A stretch of DNA of 64,000 nt, taken from Eucommia ulmoides (taxonomy: Eukaryota; Streptophyta; Magnoliopsida; Garryales; Eucommiaceae). A program made the position numbers and the translations under genes. Within the stretch, counting starts at the first letter, position 1; every line of letters begins with the position of its first letter. Under the pieces are notes generated by a model. The model was not told the origin of the DNA and made no database searches. It worked only from the letters and a program-made list of their open reading frames with translations. Shown in pieces: positions 21,877 through 33,800 of this stretch. The stretch spans positions 15,394,740 through 15,458,739 of the forward strand of contig CM028338.1 in assembly GCA_016647705.1 (NCBI GenBank). Reading direction: 5' to 3'.

Positions 21877-23552
21877 GGATAATGACATTTTTGGCCCCTC
21901 ACAAATGCCGTTGGTGCTCAATTGGTCCCTTGTTTTTAGATATAGTCACATTTCGTACTTGATATTTCAATTTCGTTTCAATTTAGCCCTTCTGTTTGGC
22001 CATTAAAGGTAATTTCATTTTTTTACTCTAACTAATTTAATAGAATCTATTTATAAATTTTTAAACTTAGGAGCCAAAGTATTTTTTTTTCGCACCATCT
22101 TTTTCCCAACACCTTTCACAAATACTCTCTAATCCAACAACACCATCTTCTTATTTTTTTCGCACCATCTTCTTCCCACCATCCCTCCATCTTTTATCAC
22201 CGTCAATCCAACCACCACCACCGCACCAATGGCGAACCAACACCACCACATATACAACCCCTCTCTCTCTACTCTTAGATGTCCTCTCTACAGATTTGAA
22301 GCTCAGTGTTCCATCCCACCGCCGATCTATTAATCTGAAGCTCAGTGGATGAACGGTTAGGATCTCAAGGGATGTAACATCACGTGAACGAGGTTTAGTC
22401 CCGGGGAAACAGTGGTCGATTTTCCCAAATTTTTGAATTTCTTTGACAGCTCATACTACCCCATTTACTCCTGAAGTTTGTTTCCATGAATTTTTGGTTT
22501 TCATCATCAAACCCAATTTAAGAAATTCCTATCTAAAAAATTTAGCCTTATCCCACCAGTTCTCGTTCAATCATTGAAGTCCAGCTTCAAATCACGCTAG
22601 GTTTGAATTGATCGCCTGGTTTTTATGTATGATTCAGGTTCAAAAATGGTGATTCATGACTTAAATTTTTATTGTCGGTTTTGCCTGCTCTGGTAATTTG
22701 TAGCTCGCTGGAGGAAATGCTGGAAAATCTCCGGCGAATGGACAACGACAACAAGCCAAAGGATTTGTAGCTACCATTACCGTCCAGACCTCATCCTACC
22801 TCTAAGGTTCGCCGTCCTGCGCAGCGGTCGTTGCCTAAGAACTTCAAGGTCGGTAATCAACGGAGAGCTCTGACAGATGTAGCAGTGAAAAGAGAGAGGT
22901 TAAACGATCAATCTATGCGAGAGGTAATAGTTTTGGAACTGAAATTATAAAAAAATCCAAATCTGCTTAACCGCCGTACATTTTGTCGTCCATGGAAGAT
23001 CAGAGATTAGCTGAAGAAGGCGATGCAAATGTGCCTAATCTATTCAATAAGGTAAAACGAAGAAGGAATTTTCCAATTATCGTTCATCTCTTTGATTGAT
23101 TGGCTATTTTGATGATGATTATGAACAAATTGAATTAGGGTTTATATGAAATTGCTATGAATTCTAGTTTTGGATCTTAACCTTGTTTTGATCAATTATT
23201 GCTTCTGCTAAAAAAATGTTGGCTTTTGATCACAGGCGTAGAAGTGGAGAAGATGAAGCTATAGAATGGAATATAAAAAGCACTTTCTACCCTTAAAATT
23301 TGGGTAATTTTTTTTTAAATTGACCTATTGAATTAGTAAAATGAAATGTAGGTGTGCAAATGTAATTAATCTGTATTGGCTAATACTTTGGGCCTGAAAC
23401 GACCAAAATGCCCTAATTGACCGTTAACGTTGACCTAACAGAAGGGTCAAATTGAAACGAAATTGAAATATCAGGTATCAAATGTGTCAATTTTCAAATA
23501 CGAGAAGCCAATTGAGTATCAGCAGTATTTGCGAGAGACCATTACCTTTATT
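21877..23552. mobile_element. Mutator-like TIR element, about 1.7 kb (Pack-MULE candidate)
   Basis: The left end begins GGGATAATGACATTTTTGGC and continues GTTGGTGCTCAATTGGTCCC and TTTCAATTTCGTTTCAATTT. The reverse complement of the right end reads GGTAATGGTCTCTCGCAAAT, then ACTCAATTGGCTTC and TTTCAATTTCGTTTCAATTT, so there is an inverted repeat of well over 100 bp, imperfect but clear. Flanks are TA-rich (left ends TTATTTTAT, right starts TTTATTTTG), so a 9-bp duplication cannot be called with confidence. The interior carries no transposase. It contains gene-like, relatively GC-rich sequence with potential splice sites. Confidence 0.65.
22690..23052 (+). pseudogene. Gene-like fragment inside TIR element
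   Basis: This stretch is more GC-rich than its surroundings and reads like pieces of exons. One open piece gives RSLPKNFKVGNQRRALTDVA followed by VKRERLNDQSMRE, and stops exactly at a good donor (GAGAG then GTAATAG at 22922). A second runs from ATG at 22992, MEDQRLAEEGDANVPNLFNK, to another donor (AAG then GTAAAAC at 23052). Upstream, LAGGNAGKSPANGQRQQAKG reads through a likely exon. I do not recognise the parent gene. Exon pieces within TIRs are the hallmark of Pack-MULEs. Confidence 0.4.
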
Positions 23553-25010
23553 TTGTTTAAATGAATTTTAAATATTACATTTATCATTAATATAGTGTTT
23601 TGAGTGAATTTAATTATTATTTATAATTAATATAGTGAGAATGAATTTAAAATATTTTTTTTATATGTATATTTGAAATAGTGAGATTTCTCTTTTGAAT
23701 AAAAGATAATTTTTAAAATAAATATAACAAAAAATTATACTAGACTTTTTAATTTTTAAAAATATATATTTTTCTTTTTTGATTTTTTTTATATTCTTTT
23801 CTTCTCATATAAGTGTTAATGAAAATAATGAATAAAAATCCAACCAATTTATACACAAAATGAGTTAAAAATGACAAACACAATAAAGAGTTGAAAATAA
23901 CAATTAAAAAATCTAAAAGTCTTTTGTTTTTTAACCTAACTAAAGCTAATACTAAATAAAATTTCATACCGAAACTTCACCAAACAATTCAAAAATAAAA
24001 TAAAAAATGAAACAATTTATATATAAACAGTAAGAAAATTTCATAAATATAAATCTTTAATTGTTAGAATAATTTTAAATTTAAAAATTCAACAGCAAGT
24101 ACATTTTAAACACTAAAAAAAATAAAAATAAATTAAAAGACCATCTTTTGATCTAAAACAAAAAAAAAAAAAAAAAATAAAAAAAAATAGAATTGAAATG
24201 TATTAAGAATTGTGAATTGATTTTTTATTTTTTATTTTTTATTTTTTTTCATTTTTTATTTTTTTGCATTTAATAGTTTTCCATAGAAAACAATTGGATC
24301 TTTATTCCCGATCCCTGACGAAAAGATCTTTATTTTACTTTGATGAACAATTTTTTATTTTTTCATGAACAATTTTCTATTTTTTAGTGCCCGATGGAGG
24401 AAGGACTTCTCCCAGGAGTGAATTCTCGATTTTTTTAATAAATCCTAAATTCTGTCATAAAGATAGGGGACATAATTTATATGGATATAGTAAGTCTCGC
24501 TTAGGTTGTTTTGCAATAATATTAAATTATTCTAATAAATTTAAAATTAAAAAATTCAGCAATAACTACTCTTTAAATACTCAAAAAAAAATATAACACC
24601 ATCGTTTGATCTCAACAAAAAAAAAAAAAAAATGGAATTGAAAATTTATTATAGAAACAAATTTAAAAGCAAAAATCAATGTTGACCAAAATTGTAAGGC
24701 TTTTAGAAGGGTTTATTTCATTAGATATTTTTAATTGACTTTTTGTTGTATAGTGAAACGGTCAATTAAATATTTTCCTAGACTTGTATAATACTCGGGA
24801 CTTTTTGATTGTATAGTGAAAGGGTCAATTAAATATTTTTCTAGACTCGTATAATATTGGAGTTTAAAACTGATTTAGATTAAGGACATTCTTGATATTT
24901 TATCATAAAAATCTCCAGCAATAAAAACCTAAAACTGTTTTCTATTTCTAATTTTAAATTTCCAAAGTGCAATTTTAAACAACCACCCAAATAGATTAGT
25001 CAAACGGAGC
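23553..25010. other. AT-rich intergenic region upstream of the shugoshin gene
   Basis: No coding sequence is supported. The region is rich in A and T runs. A diverged direct repeat links 24060-24190 with 24530-24640 (both contain TTAAAAATTCA, then CTTTAAA or TTTTAAA, and CATC-TTTGATCT before an A run). A tandem pair with a period near 68 bp lies at 24727-24862, each copy holding GTCAATTAAATATTTT and CTAGAC-TGTATAAT. A host MITE origin is possible but unproved. Confidence 0.4.
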
Positions 25011-25481
25011 ACGAATATCGCTGCAGCCAAACAGAGCTACGTGACATTAACATTCAAAATCAAGGTTCGGTAACCGCTGATCATTTTGAAAGTAGGTTCG
25101 GATAAAGCTTCGGAGAGCCGTTGGAAATCCTCGACTCCTTTTTGCCGAAATCAAGCTTGCCTTCTGTCGAATCCCAGTGCGCCTACTTCGTTCTTTTTCC
25201 TTTCCTTTCTTCCTGAGAGAGGGAGCTTTTAGTTTCTTTACTGCGAATGTTACAACTTCTTTATTTTGAACAATATCCCTCTCCATGTTTAAGCCTTAAA
25301 AACCCTAGAATTTTTGCATATTTAGCGTAATTCGCAACGACCATAAGCCATCCTTGATGAAATTAATTCCCATCAGGATCTATTTTCTCTTTGCAACAGT
25401 TCTATAGTTTGAATTTTTGAGCCTCGTAATTGGGTCCGGAGGTGCTCGCGATAGGGTTTTTGCGGCAGATTTATAGACACC
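25011..25481 (+). promoter_or_regulatory. Putative promoter and 5' UTR of shugoshin gene
   Basis: This is the non-coding stretch just upstream of the shugoshin start. Its base composition rises in GC relative to the AT-rich region before it, as expected of a promoter and leader. An AACGG core, the centre of mitosis-specific activator sites bound by three-repeat MYB factors in plants, lies at 25003-25007. A 5-mer like this occurs by chance, so the link with mitotic expression is only suggestive. No clear TATA box was picked. The transcription start cannot be placed from sequence. Confidence 0.35.
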
Positions 25482-25652
25482 ATGAAAGGGGATAGAATGG
25501 CGAAGAGGTCTTCCTTCGGTCTCGGAAGCATAGTACGGAAAACGCTATCCGATATTTCCAATTCGCTGCCACAACCAAAATCCCCTGTAAAAGTGGATGA
25601 CACGTCACCATCTGCTTCTTCGGCAAAGGAGTACATTGATCACCTTGTAAAG
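25482..25652 (+). other. SGO1: Shugoshin exon 1 (residues 1-57)
   Basis: This encodes the N-terminal motif and a Ser/Pro-rich linker ending EYIDHLVK. The donor is AAG followed by GTATAAT. Two in-frame ATGs are at 25482 and 25497. The 150-bp intron after it contains C-rich and A-rich runs at 25711-25775. Confidence 0.9.
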
Positions 25653-28600
25653 GTATAATTTTGAGAGGTTATTCTTCTTCTATTTTCGGTTTAGTTGGAT
25701 GGCTTCTCCCCACCCCCCCACCCCCCACACACACACCCCAAAAAAAAAGAAAAACAAAAAAAAAAAAAAAAAAACTTATTTGGGAGTTTCACGATGAAAC
25801 AGGAAAACATGGCGCTGATGAAACTTATTGCAGACAAAAAGTATGCTTTAATAGTTTCTGCATTTCTTTTCCTGAAAATTTCATTATTTTGTTGCTCTAG
25901 TCATATGGAAATCCTGACTATATTTGTAACAGTAAAATAATAGAATTAAGCGGTATCGAGCTGCAAAAATTACGCGGCAATCTTCAGAAAATGCAGCTGC
26001 AAAATTGGAGCCTTGCCCAATCAAATAGCCATATGTTAGCGGTCTGTTACTGAAGCATTTATCTCATTTATGATGTTTTTTTATTCATCTATAATTCCTT
26101 TAGATACCTAAATGTGCTGTTCTTATTTTCCAGGAACTTAATATAGGCAAAGAAAAGGTTAGCACATGGGTTTGTTCTGGAAAAACATGCTTCGTGATAT
26201 ATGTTTTATATATGTAATATAACTAATTCATTTTGGCTTTTAACAGTTGAAATCATTACAACATGAGCTTGTGTGCAAGGATGCAGTACTCAAAGCAAAG
26301 AATCTTGAACTTGAGGTAAAAACCGGTGTTTTGCTATGTTAATGTGACGCGTAAATACTAACATTGTCATCAATAAAAAGATAACTCACAATTTTAGAAG
26401 TAAAAATAATTGCTTGAACGTGTGTAAATTGAGGAGAAGAAAAATTACCCATCCAAATTGGGCGATTTTGATAGAAATAAATTTGGGATGGTCGGTGGGA
26501 GACCCTTTAACTTGCATGAAATTAGTAAAAAGATTAATTTGGAGAGTTACTATTGGCACTCCACCTATCCTTGTGCACGCCTTTGTAATTTTTTGTTTTT
26601 TTAACGTGAATGCTCTTGAATAATTTTTTGAAATCTTTTATTAACGCGCTACCAAAACTATCCCGAACTTATATTCAAATATTTTAATATGGAATAAAAT
26701 AACATAGTCTAGTTCTGTTGTCGAAATGTAAACACAAATTTGAGAATAAAAAAATATATTTTGTTTTCAAAATCAGAACAAAATCTAAACAATAAAATTA
26801 GTTTTTGTTCCAAACATTTTTTTCGATCTAAACAATAAAATTAGTTTTTGTTCCCAATTCACAAAGTTGCCTACCAGACAAGACATTTAAGGTTAGTTTC
26901 AAAATTAAATACGTATCAGGAGCAGAAATATAGGAAGTAGAAATCTGACCGGTATGAGTAACACATATTTGAGAACCATCAATGGTATGAATACTAGAGA
27001 TATTTATAGCGGAGAGTTTGGTTGAAAAAATATGGGGATTGGATGTCATACGATTGCAACAAGCAGAATAAAAAAATCAAGAAGACTTACCTATAGTAAG
27101 TAAGAGAGTAGGGGAAATGTTTGTACCATTACTAATGTTGGAGAAGATATGAAGGAGGAGTGAGGCCAAATCTGCAATAGACATGGTGACAGTAGTGGAG
27201 GTAAGATCTAAACCCGCTTTGGCATTAATAATGAGCGAAAAACCCACAGACATTGCTATTGAGCCTGGAGAAACAATTGTCACGGATGGATTCAGGATGC
27301 TAAAATTATCTAGGAACCAATCTATACTCGTGAAGAACTGATTGAGAGCCCCTTGAACCGATCAAATCTCCGTGATGAATCGAATCAACAGTATAAAAAG
27401 AACTATACTATATGATCCGAATTTGATTTGATGGAGATCACAAATAGATCTGGAATCCTGAAATTGTCCAGGAACCAATATTGATTCTTCAAGGACCAGG
27501 TGAAAAATGGGTGAATCGGTTTAGAAACCATATGGATATAACAGAAAGTATATTCTGTGAGCCTCAAATCACAAACGGAGGCCAAAAACATAATTAAAAC
27601 ACCGAAAAACCCTAGGAATCGGTCCAACTTCACTTAAAATCGGTCAAAAAAGGTCTGAACTGGTTCGAGGAAGCAGGAGGCACGTGAGATCTGCAAGAGA
27701 GTCGACGCATAAACTTCGAACCGTGCGTGGGAGCACATGCCACGTTGGATTTCCTTGATTTTTACTCCATTGGAATCGTCTCGTCGAGACGGTTCTAATT
27801 GTATATTATAAGATAGATTCCGAGCTTTGGTTGAGGAGATAGAGCCCAAAATCCAATTCAGCGTGAGCAAGCACGTGGATCTGATGCGAATCAGGAGCAA
27901 AACTTTCGGGCCGCACGTGTGGGTGTGTTCAGCATTGTACGGTGATAAGTCTTGCTTAGTTGAAATTGTCTCGTGGAGACGATTCCAATGGTATATCGTG
28001 AGATGGATTTGGAGCCCTAGTTGACGCAATAGTGCCCAAAATCTGAGACGGCGCAGTTTAGGGGTATTGTAGGCTATGTGGGATGCGCGTGTGGGCGCGT
28101 TGGTACTCCGGTGGCGGTGATTTTGGTGATGTTGTGTTTGTCTATGCAACACGAAGATGGTGGTGTGATGGTTGTTGATACTGGAGTGGTGATGAAGCCT
28201 ATAACAACGATGAAAATCATGGGAAAAAAGCGAAGGTGGCGGCAGAAGTTTTAGGGTTTCGAAAAAAATGTTTAGAGAGAACAGGTTCAGGAAAGACTTA
28301 CTCTTGATACCATTTTAAAATAATTGAGAAGTAGAGAATGAATCATGTACTGATATATTGAGAAAGAAATACAAGGTTGTATTAAGAATATACAAAATAT
28401 AAACTATACATGAGTATTTATAGGAGAAGTAGGGTTAGGATTTTGCCCTATGGTCCAAGTGAGCTAAGCCCATTATTACACTAACATTACACTTCCTTAA
28501 TTTCTAGCAATGTTGTATGTTTTTTCTTTTCTTATTCTTTTTTCTCCTCAGTCAATATCATCCTCTCATCCTAGCCCCCCTCTTCTCTACTGTATTATTG

Positions 28601-30851
28601 TCGCCACAACATCCCTCATCCGCCACACCACAACCCCCATCCATTGTACCTCTGACAAGTGAACAAAGTTATGTCTCTCTTTTTGGCTTTTTCTTTCTTC
28701 TGCACCTCTTCTTTCATTCTCTCCCTCCATTTTCTAAATCCAGCATAGTCAGCTCCATTAAAATAGAGAAACCTCTATAAAATTCTCTAAAAAGTCCATT
28801 GCTAAAAAAACGAAAAGAAAACTTGAAAAACGAAAAGAATGAAATCACGAATGAGATCGAAAACATAAGTGAGTGCAATTCCCTAAAACACATCTAAAAT
28901 CTGATTTTGTGAACGAAATCTAAAATCTAAAAAGAATGAAATCATGAAGTTTGTGAACCAAACTTCATCTAGAAATCAAACCAGATTTGAAACGAAACTT
29001 AATCTAAAAATCATATCTAAAACGAAAACAAAAAGGACATTTCAAAATAATACAAGATTTGAAACGAAATCAGATCTTAATTTCTGCTTGGACGGTCACG
29101 GCGAGCCTCTATTCTTTTCTCCCTCGGCAACTCTTCACTTGGATCAACGGCTGCGATGGCGTGGCAAGACTTGGGTGTGCAATTTCAACATGAAGGTTGA
29201 GGATGTTCTAGAGAGAGAAAAGAGAAAGAGAAAGAAAGCATAAAAAAATATTAAAAAAGAAAAAAGGAAAAGAAAAAAGGAAAATAGGGTTTTCCCAAGG
29301 TGACTTTTCACTTCGATCGACGGTTGTGGCAGCGTGGCATGGTTTGGGTGTGCAATTTAGCATGAAGGTTGAGGATGTTCAAGAGAGAGAAAAGAGATAG
29401 ATAAAGCACAAAAAAATGTTTAAAAAATAAAAGAATAAAATAAAATAGGGTTTCCCAATATGAAAAAAAGGAAAAAAATAAAGACTAATTAGATTAGGGA
29501 ATAATGTCTCTATTCAATACAAGGGGCAAAGTTTTCTATATAATTTGTTACTCGTTAATTGAGTTGACTCTTCATTTGGATCGATAGCTGCGTTGGCGTG
29601 ACAAAGTTTGGGTGTGTAATTTAGCGTGAAAGTTGGGAATGTTCAAGAGAGATAAAAAAGAAAGAGAAAGCATAAAAATTATTTTAAAAAAAATAGAGTT
29701 TCCCAATAGGGAAAAAAAAAGGAACAAAAGCTAAAAGGACAATTAGATTAAGGATAATTATATCACTATTCAATATAAGGGGCAAAGTTTATATAATTTG
29801 GTACTTATTAATTCAAGGGTAAAATTGATAATAACATGCATGATTGTAATTAGAAAAATATATTATGTAACTAAACATGTTTGAATGAAATTAAACAGGT
29901 ATGAATTTAAGTGAACATGTATGTATCTAACAAAACCATGGATAAATATAACTTAATATTCTTTAGATTTACTTAATATTCCCAAGGTGACTTTTCACTT
30001 GGATCGACGGTTGCGGCAGCATGGCATGGTTTGGGTGTGCAATTTAGCATGAAGGTTGAGGATGTTCAAGAGAGAGAAAAGAGATAGATAAAGCACAATT
30101 TTTTTTTAAAAAAATAAAAGAATAAAATAAAATAGGGTTTCCCAATATGAAAAAAAGGAAAAAAAATAAAGACTAATTAGATTAGGGACTATTATGTCTC
30201 TATTCAATATAAGGGGCAAAGTTTTCTATATAATTTGTTACTCGTTAATTCAAGTTGACTTCATTTGAATCGATAGCTGCGCTGGCGTGACAAAGTTTGG
30301 GTGTGTAATTTAGCGTGAAAGTTGGGAATGTTCAAGAGAGATAAAAAAGAAAGAGAAACATAAAAAATATTTTAAAAAAATAGAGTTTCCCAATAGGTAA
30401 AAAAAAAAAAAAAGGAACAAAAGCTAAAGGACAATTAGATTAAGGATAATTATATCACTATTCAATATAAGGGGCAAAGTTGTCTATATAATTTGGTAGT
30501 TATTAATTCAAGGGTAAAATTGACAATAACATGCATGATTGTAATTACAAAAATATATTATGTAACCAAACATGTTTGAATGAAATTAAACAGATACGAA
30601 TGTAAGTGAACATGTATGAATATATCTAACAAAACTATGGATAAATATAACTTAATATTCTTTAGATTTACTTAATATTCTAAATACTTTATTAAATTTG
30701 CATTTAAGAAGAAAAAATAGTAAATTTATGAAGGTAACTTAACATGTATCAATACTAGTAAAAATTTGCATGGACATAACAAAAAAAATGCCTTAATTTA
30801 ACCGGAAAAAATACAAAAATGTAACTGAAAAAAATTACATAGATGTAACCA

Positions 30852-30892
<41 letters not shown>

Positions 30893-33800
30893 AAAATATA
30901 CTAAAGAAAGTAACCAAAAAATAGGATTTATTCTATTTATTTCCCTTGTCATTTTGTACAAAACTACCTACCTCCCACCCTTATCACAAAAATTACAATT
31001 TTACCTTTTTTTGTTTTTTTAGCTATGTCATATGTTTTTTCTTGTCTTATTCTATTGCTTTCTCCTCCGTCAATATCATCTTCTCATTTCAGCCACCTTT
31101 TTTCAATTGCATCATTGCTGTCACAACAAGCCTCCCTCCTCCGCCAATGCCACAACCCCTCTCTCTCTCTCTCTGCGTCCTCTTCTTTCCTTCTCTCCCA
31201 AATGAACCTCCATCTTCGAAATTCAGCATAGCCATTTCCATTCAAACAAAGAAACCGCCACAAAATCCTCTAAAAAATCCATTGCCAAGAAAAAGTGTAA
31301 GGAAAATTTGAAAAATGAAAAGAATGAAAGCATGAATGAAATCGAAAACGAAAACATAGGTTAATGGAACCGGAATCCCAAAAAGACATCTTCAAAAAAT
31401 CGAAACCGAAAATCTTTATTTTTGTTTAGAAATTGAACCAGATTTGAAACAAAATCCAATCTAAAGTTCAGGTCTAAAACTAAAACAAAAACAACATTTC
31501 AAACAATTACCATATTTGAAATGAAATCAGATCTAATTTATTTTTTTTGGATTATAACGGTAATTTTTTGTTTGATCGTTAGCAGTGACTCATTCCTTGG
31601 ACGACGACAGTACCCTCTCTTCTCTCTCTCCTTTTCGTGTGATAACTCTTCACTTGGATCAACATCTGTGATGACACAATTATTTTTCACTTAAATCGAC
31701 GCCGTGGCAAGATTTGGGTGTGTAATTCAGCGTGAAGGTGAGTGATGTTGAAAAAGGAGAAAAAAGAGAGAAATAATTAAAAAAAAAATGTGGTTTCCCA
31801 ATATAAAAAGAAAAAAGGCTAAGGGGCAATTAGTTAAGGACTCTATTCAATTTAATAATTTAACCATTATTATTTTGACAATAAAATGATCATATCAACA
31901 AATTTTTAGGGAAGGGGTGCTCCGTGGTCTTTATTCAAATATTAGAAGGTTTGATTGTTTTTACGAAGTAGCAGGGGGGAGTCTCGTGGTCATTTGTCCA
32001 ATAACAGGACTACAAATGTTATAAGCCCCCAAAAATATAACAAAAGAAATATATTTAAAATATAGTTAAAAAATATACTAAAAATATAACTAAAAAATAT
32101 ATTAAAAATATAGCTGAAAATACATTAAAAATGTAACTAAAGTACTCTAATGAAAAAATTGAAACATGTAACTGGAGAAAGAAAAATAAATAAATAAATA
32201 AATCTGACAATGGGCGATGTGAACTCTAATTGGGAGCATTTGTCACCATGGGACTAATATAGAAAGTAAAACAAAATGAAGAAACTTACACTCATCTTAA
32301 AATTAAAATGGGTAAATCATGTATCGTGTAATTAGGAGCATTGAACAATTATCCAATAAATTGAGGTTTTTATGGAGTTTGAAATTTCCATTTATGTCAT
32401 GCTCTAAAAAATCTTGGAATAAAAATATATTTATTCATATTGAATAATTTACTTAACTTATACATCATATTTCAATATAAATTTCATATATCTAACGAGC
32501 TAAATTTTTATCCCATGAGATATTTTACATCATTGGATCATTTAGACCTAATGCTTCATCTATTCAACAAAACACAACACATTTTACATTTTAAACATTT
32601 TCAGCCATCAAATTAACACATAAGCAAGGGAATATTTTTGACTGTTAGATCAAAGGGAAATAAAATCTTAGAGGATTTACTTAAATCCTATTGCCTCAAA
32701 TCTTGGATAAAATATCCCATAAGATATTTTTACATCATTGGATGAAATTTTAGACCTAATGGTTCATCTATTAAGCAAAACGCAACACATCGTTAGGTCA
32801 AAGGGAAATAAAATCTTAGAGGAATTAAGGTTAATTAAGATATATTTTATATACTATGTCTTAATAAATCAAGACATATTTTATATTTGAGATTTTTTTA
32901 TCATTGTATGGGTTGAAGATATTTTCAGTCGTTGATTTAGATTTTGTTGATGGTTGATGGTTGATGAAATTCATAAACATTTTGATTGTACGATTATCTA
33001 ATTTACAAGGAGGGCTTTAGTTTAAAAGTTGAAATTTTCGGTAACAATTTGAATCCCAAATTTCTCAGATTTTTGTAATTAAACCATTTATTTACTTGAT
33101 TACCCTACGGTATAAGCTATTTTCATGCAAGTTCAACTTGAATTAATCCTCCTCCCTATGATGATATCAGCAATAACACCGTCTAATCTCGTTGTGCAGA
33201 GACAAGGAAAGATGGATGGTGGAAAGAATGACTCTCAGGTTTCGCTAATCGGTTACATTTCTCTAAGTTACCGTTTGGTTTCATGTTCATACACCTCAGA
33301 AATGGAATTAAAAAAATTTACATGCGTTTATACCTAATTCCAATTCTTGAACTTGAATTCCGCGCAACCAAACAGAACCCACGTATTTTTCCTCTCTTTT
33401 ACATGAAAAAAAACGCATCACGAAGTGGACCTTGTTATATTTATATATAAACATATATTCTGGTTTGGTTGTAGGAAAGAGGAGATGTGGCAATGAAGGA
33501 ACACAAACTTAATGGCGATAACAAACCCCGTAATAGAAGGCGTGCTGCAAGAAGTCGATGTAAACACCTGTCTACCACATAAATGTTTTACACTATTATT
33601 ATGGTTTTGTTTATCGACTTGTGGATAAATTGCAGCTATGGGTCATTCGTCTTCATTTCAGCAAGTTGCGGAAGAAGAGACAGCTGAAAACAAAAGGTAG
33701 CTCACATTTGTTTAATGTGTCCCTTTTGTTCGGTTTATGTTGCCAGAAAGCTTTTCAGAACGGAAACATAATTGTGGGAACAAAAAAACATGTTTTGTTT

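Larger units (their letters stand above)
26316..33199 (+). other. SGO1: Shugoshin intron 5 (6,884 bp), TE- and repeat-loaded
   Basis: Donor GAG/GTAAAAAC and acceptor TTGTGCAG. It contains an antisense copia remnant (26828-28491), a repeat block (28492-31870) and AT-rich DNA with a diverged direct repeat (32493-32580 and 32701-32794, both with ACATCATTGGAT and GACCTAATG-TTCATCTATT). 26316-26827 shows no gene. I found no other exon in it. Confidence 0.75.

Noticed and set aside
25373..25636. 87-codon minus-strand frame at the gene start
   Set aside because: It is antisense to shugoshin exon 1, whose plus-strand reading is conserved.
27634..28152. 172-codon open frame on the minus strand
   Set aside because: No recognisable domain; it lies in the leader of a copia remnant and includes a diverged internal duplication, so it is likely chance.
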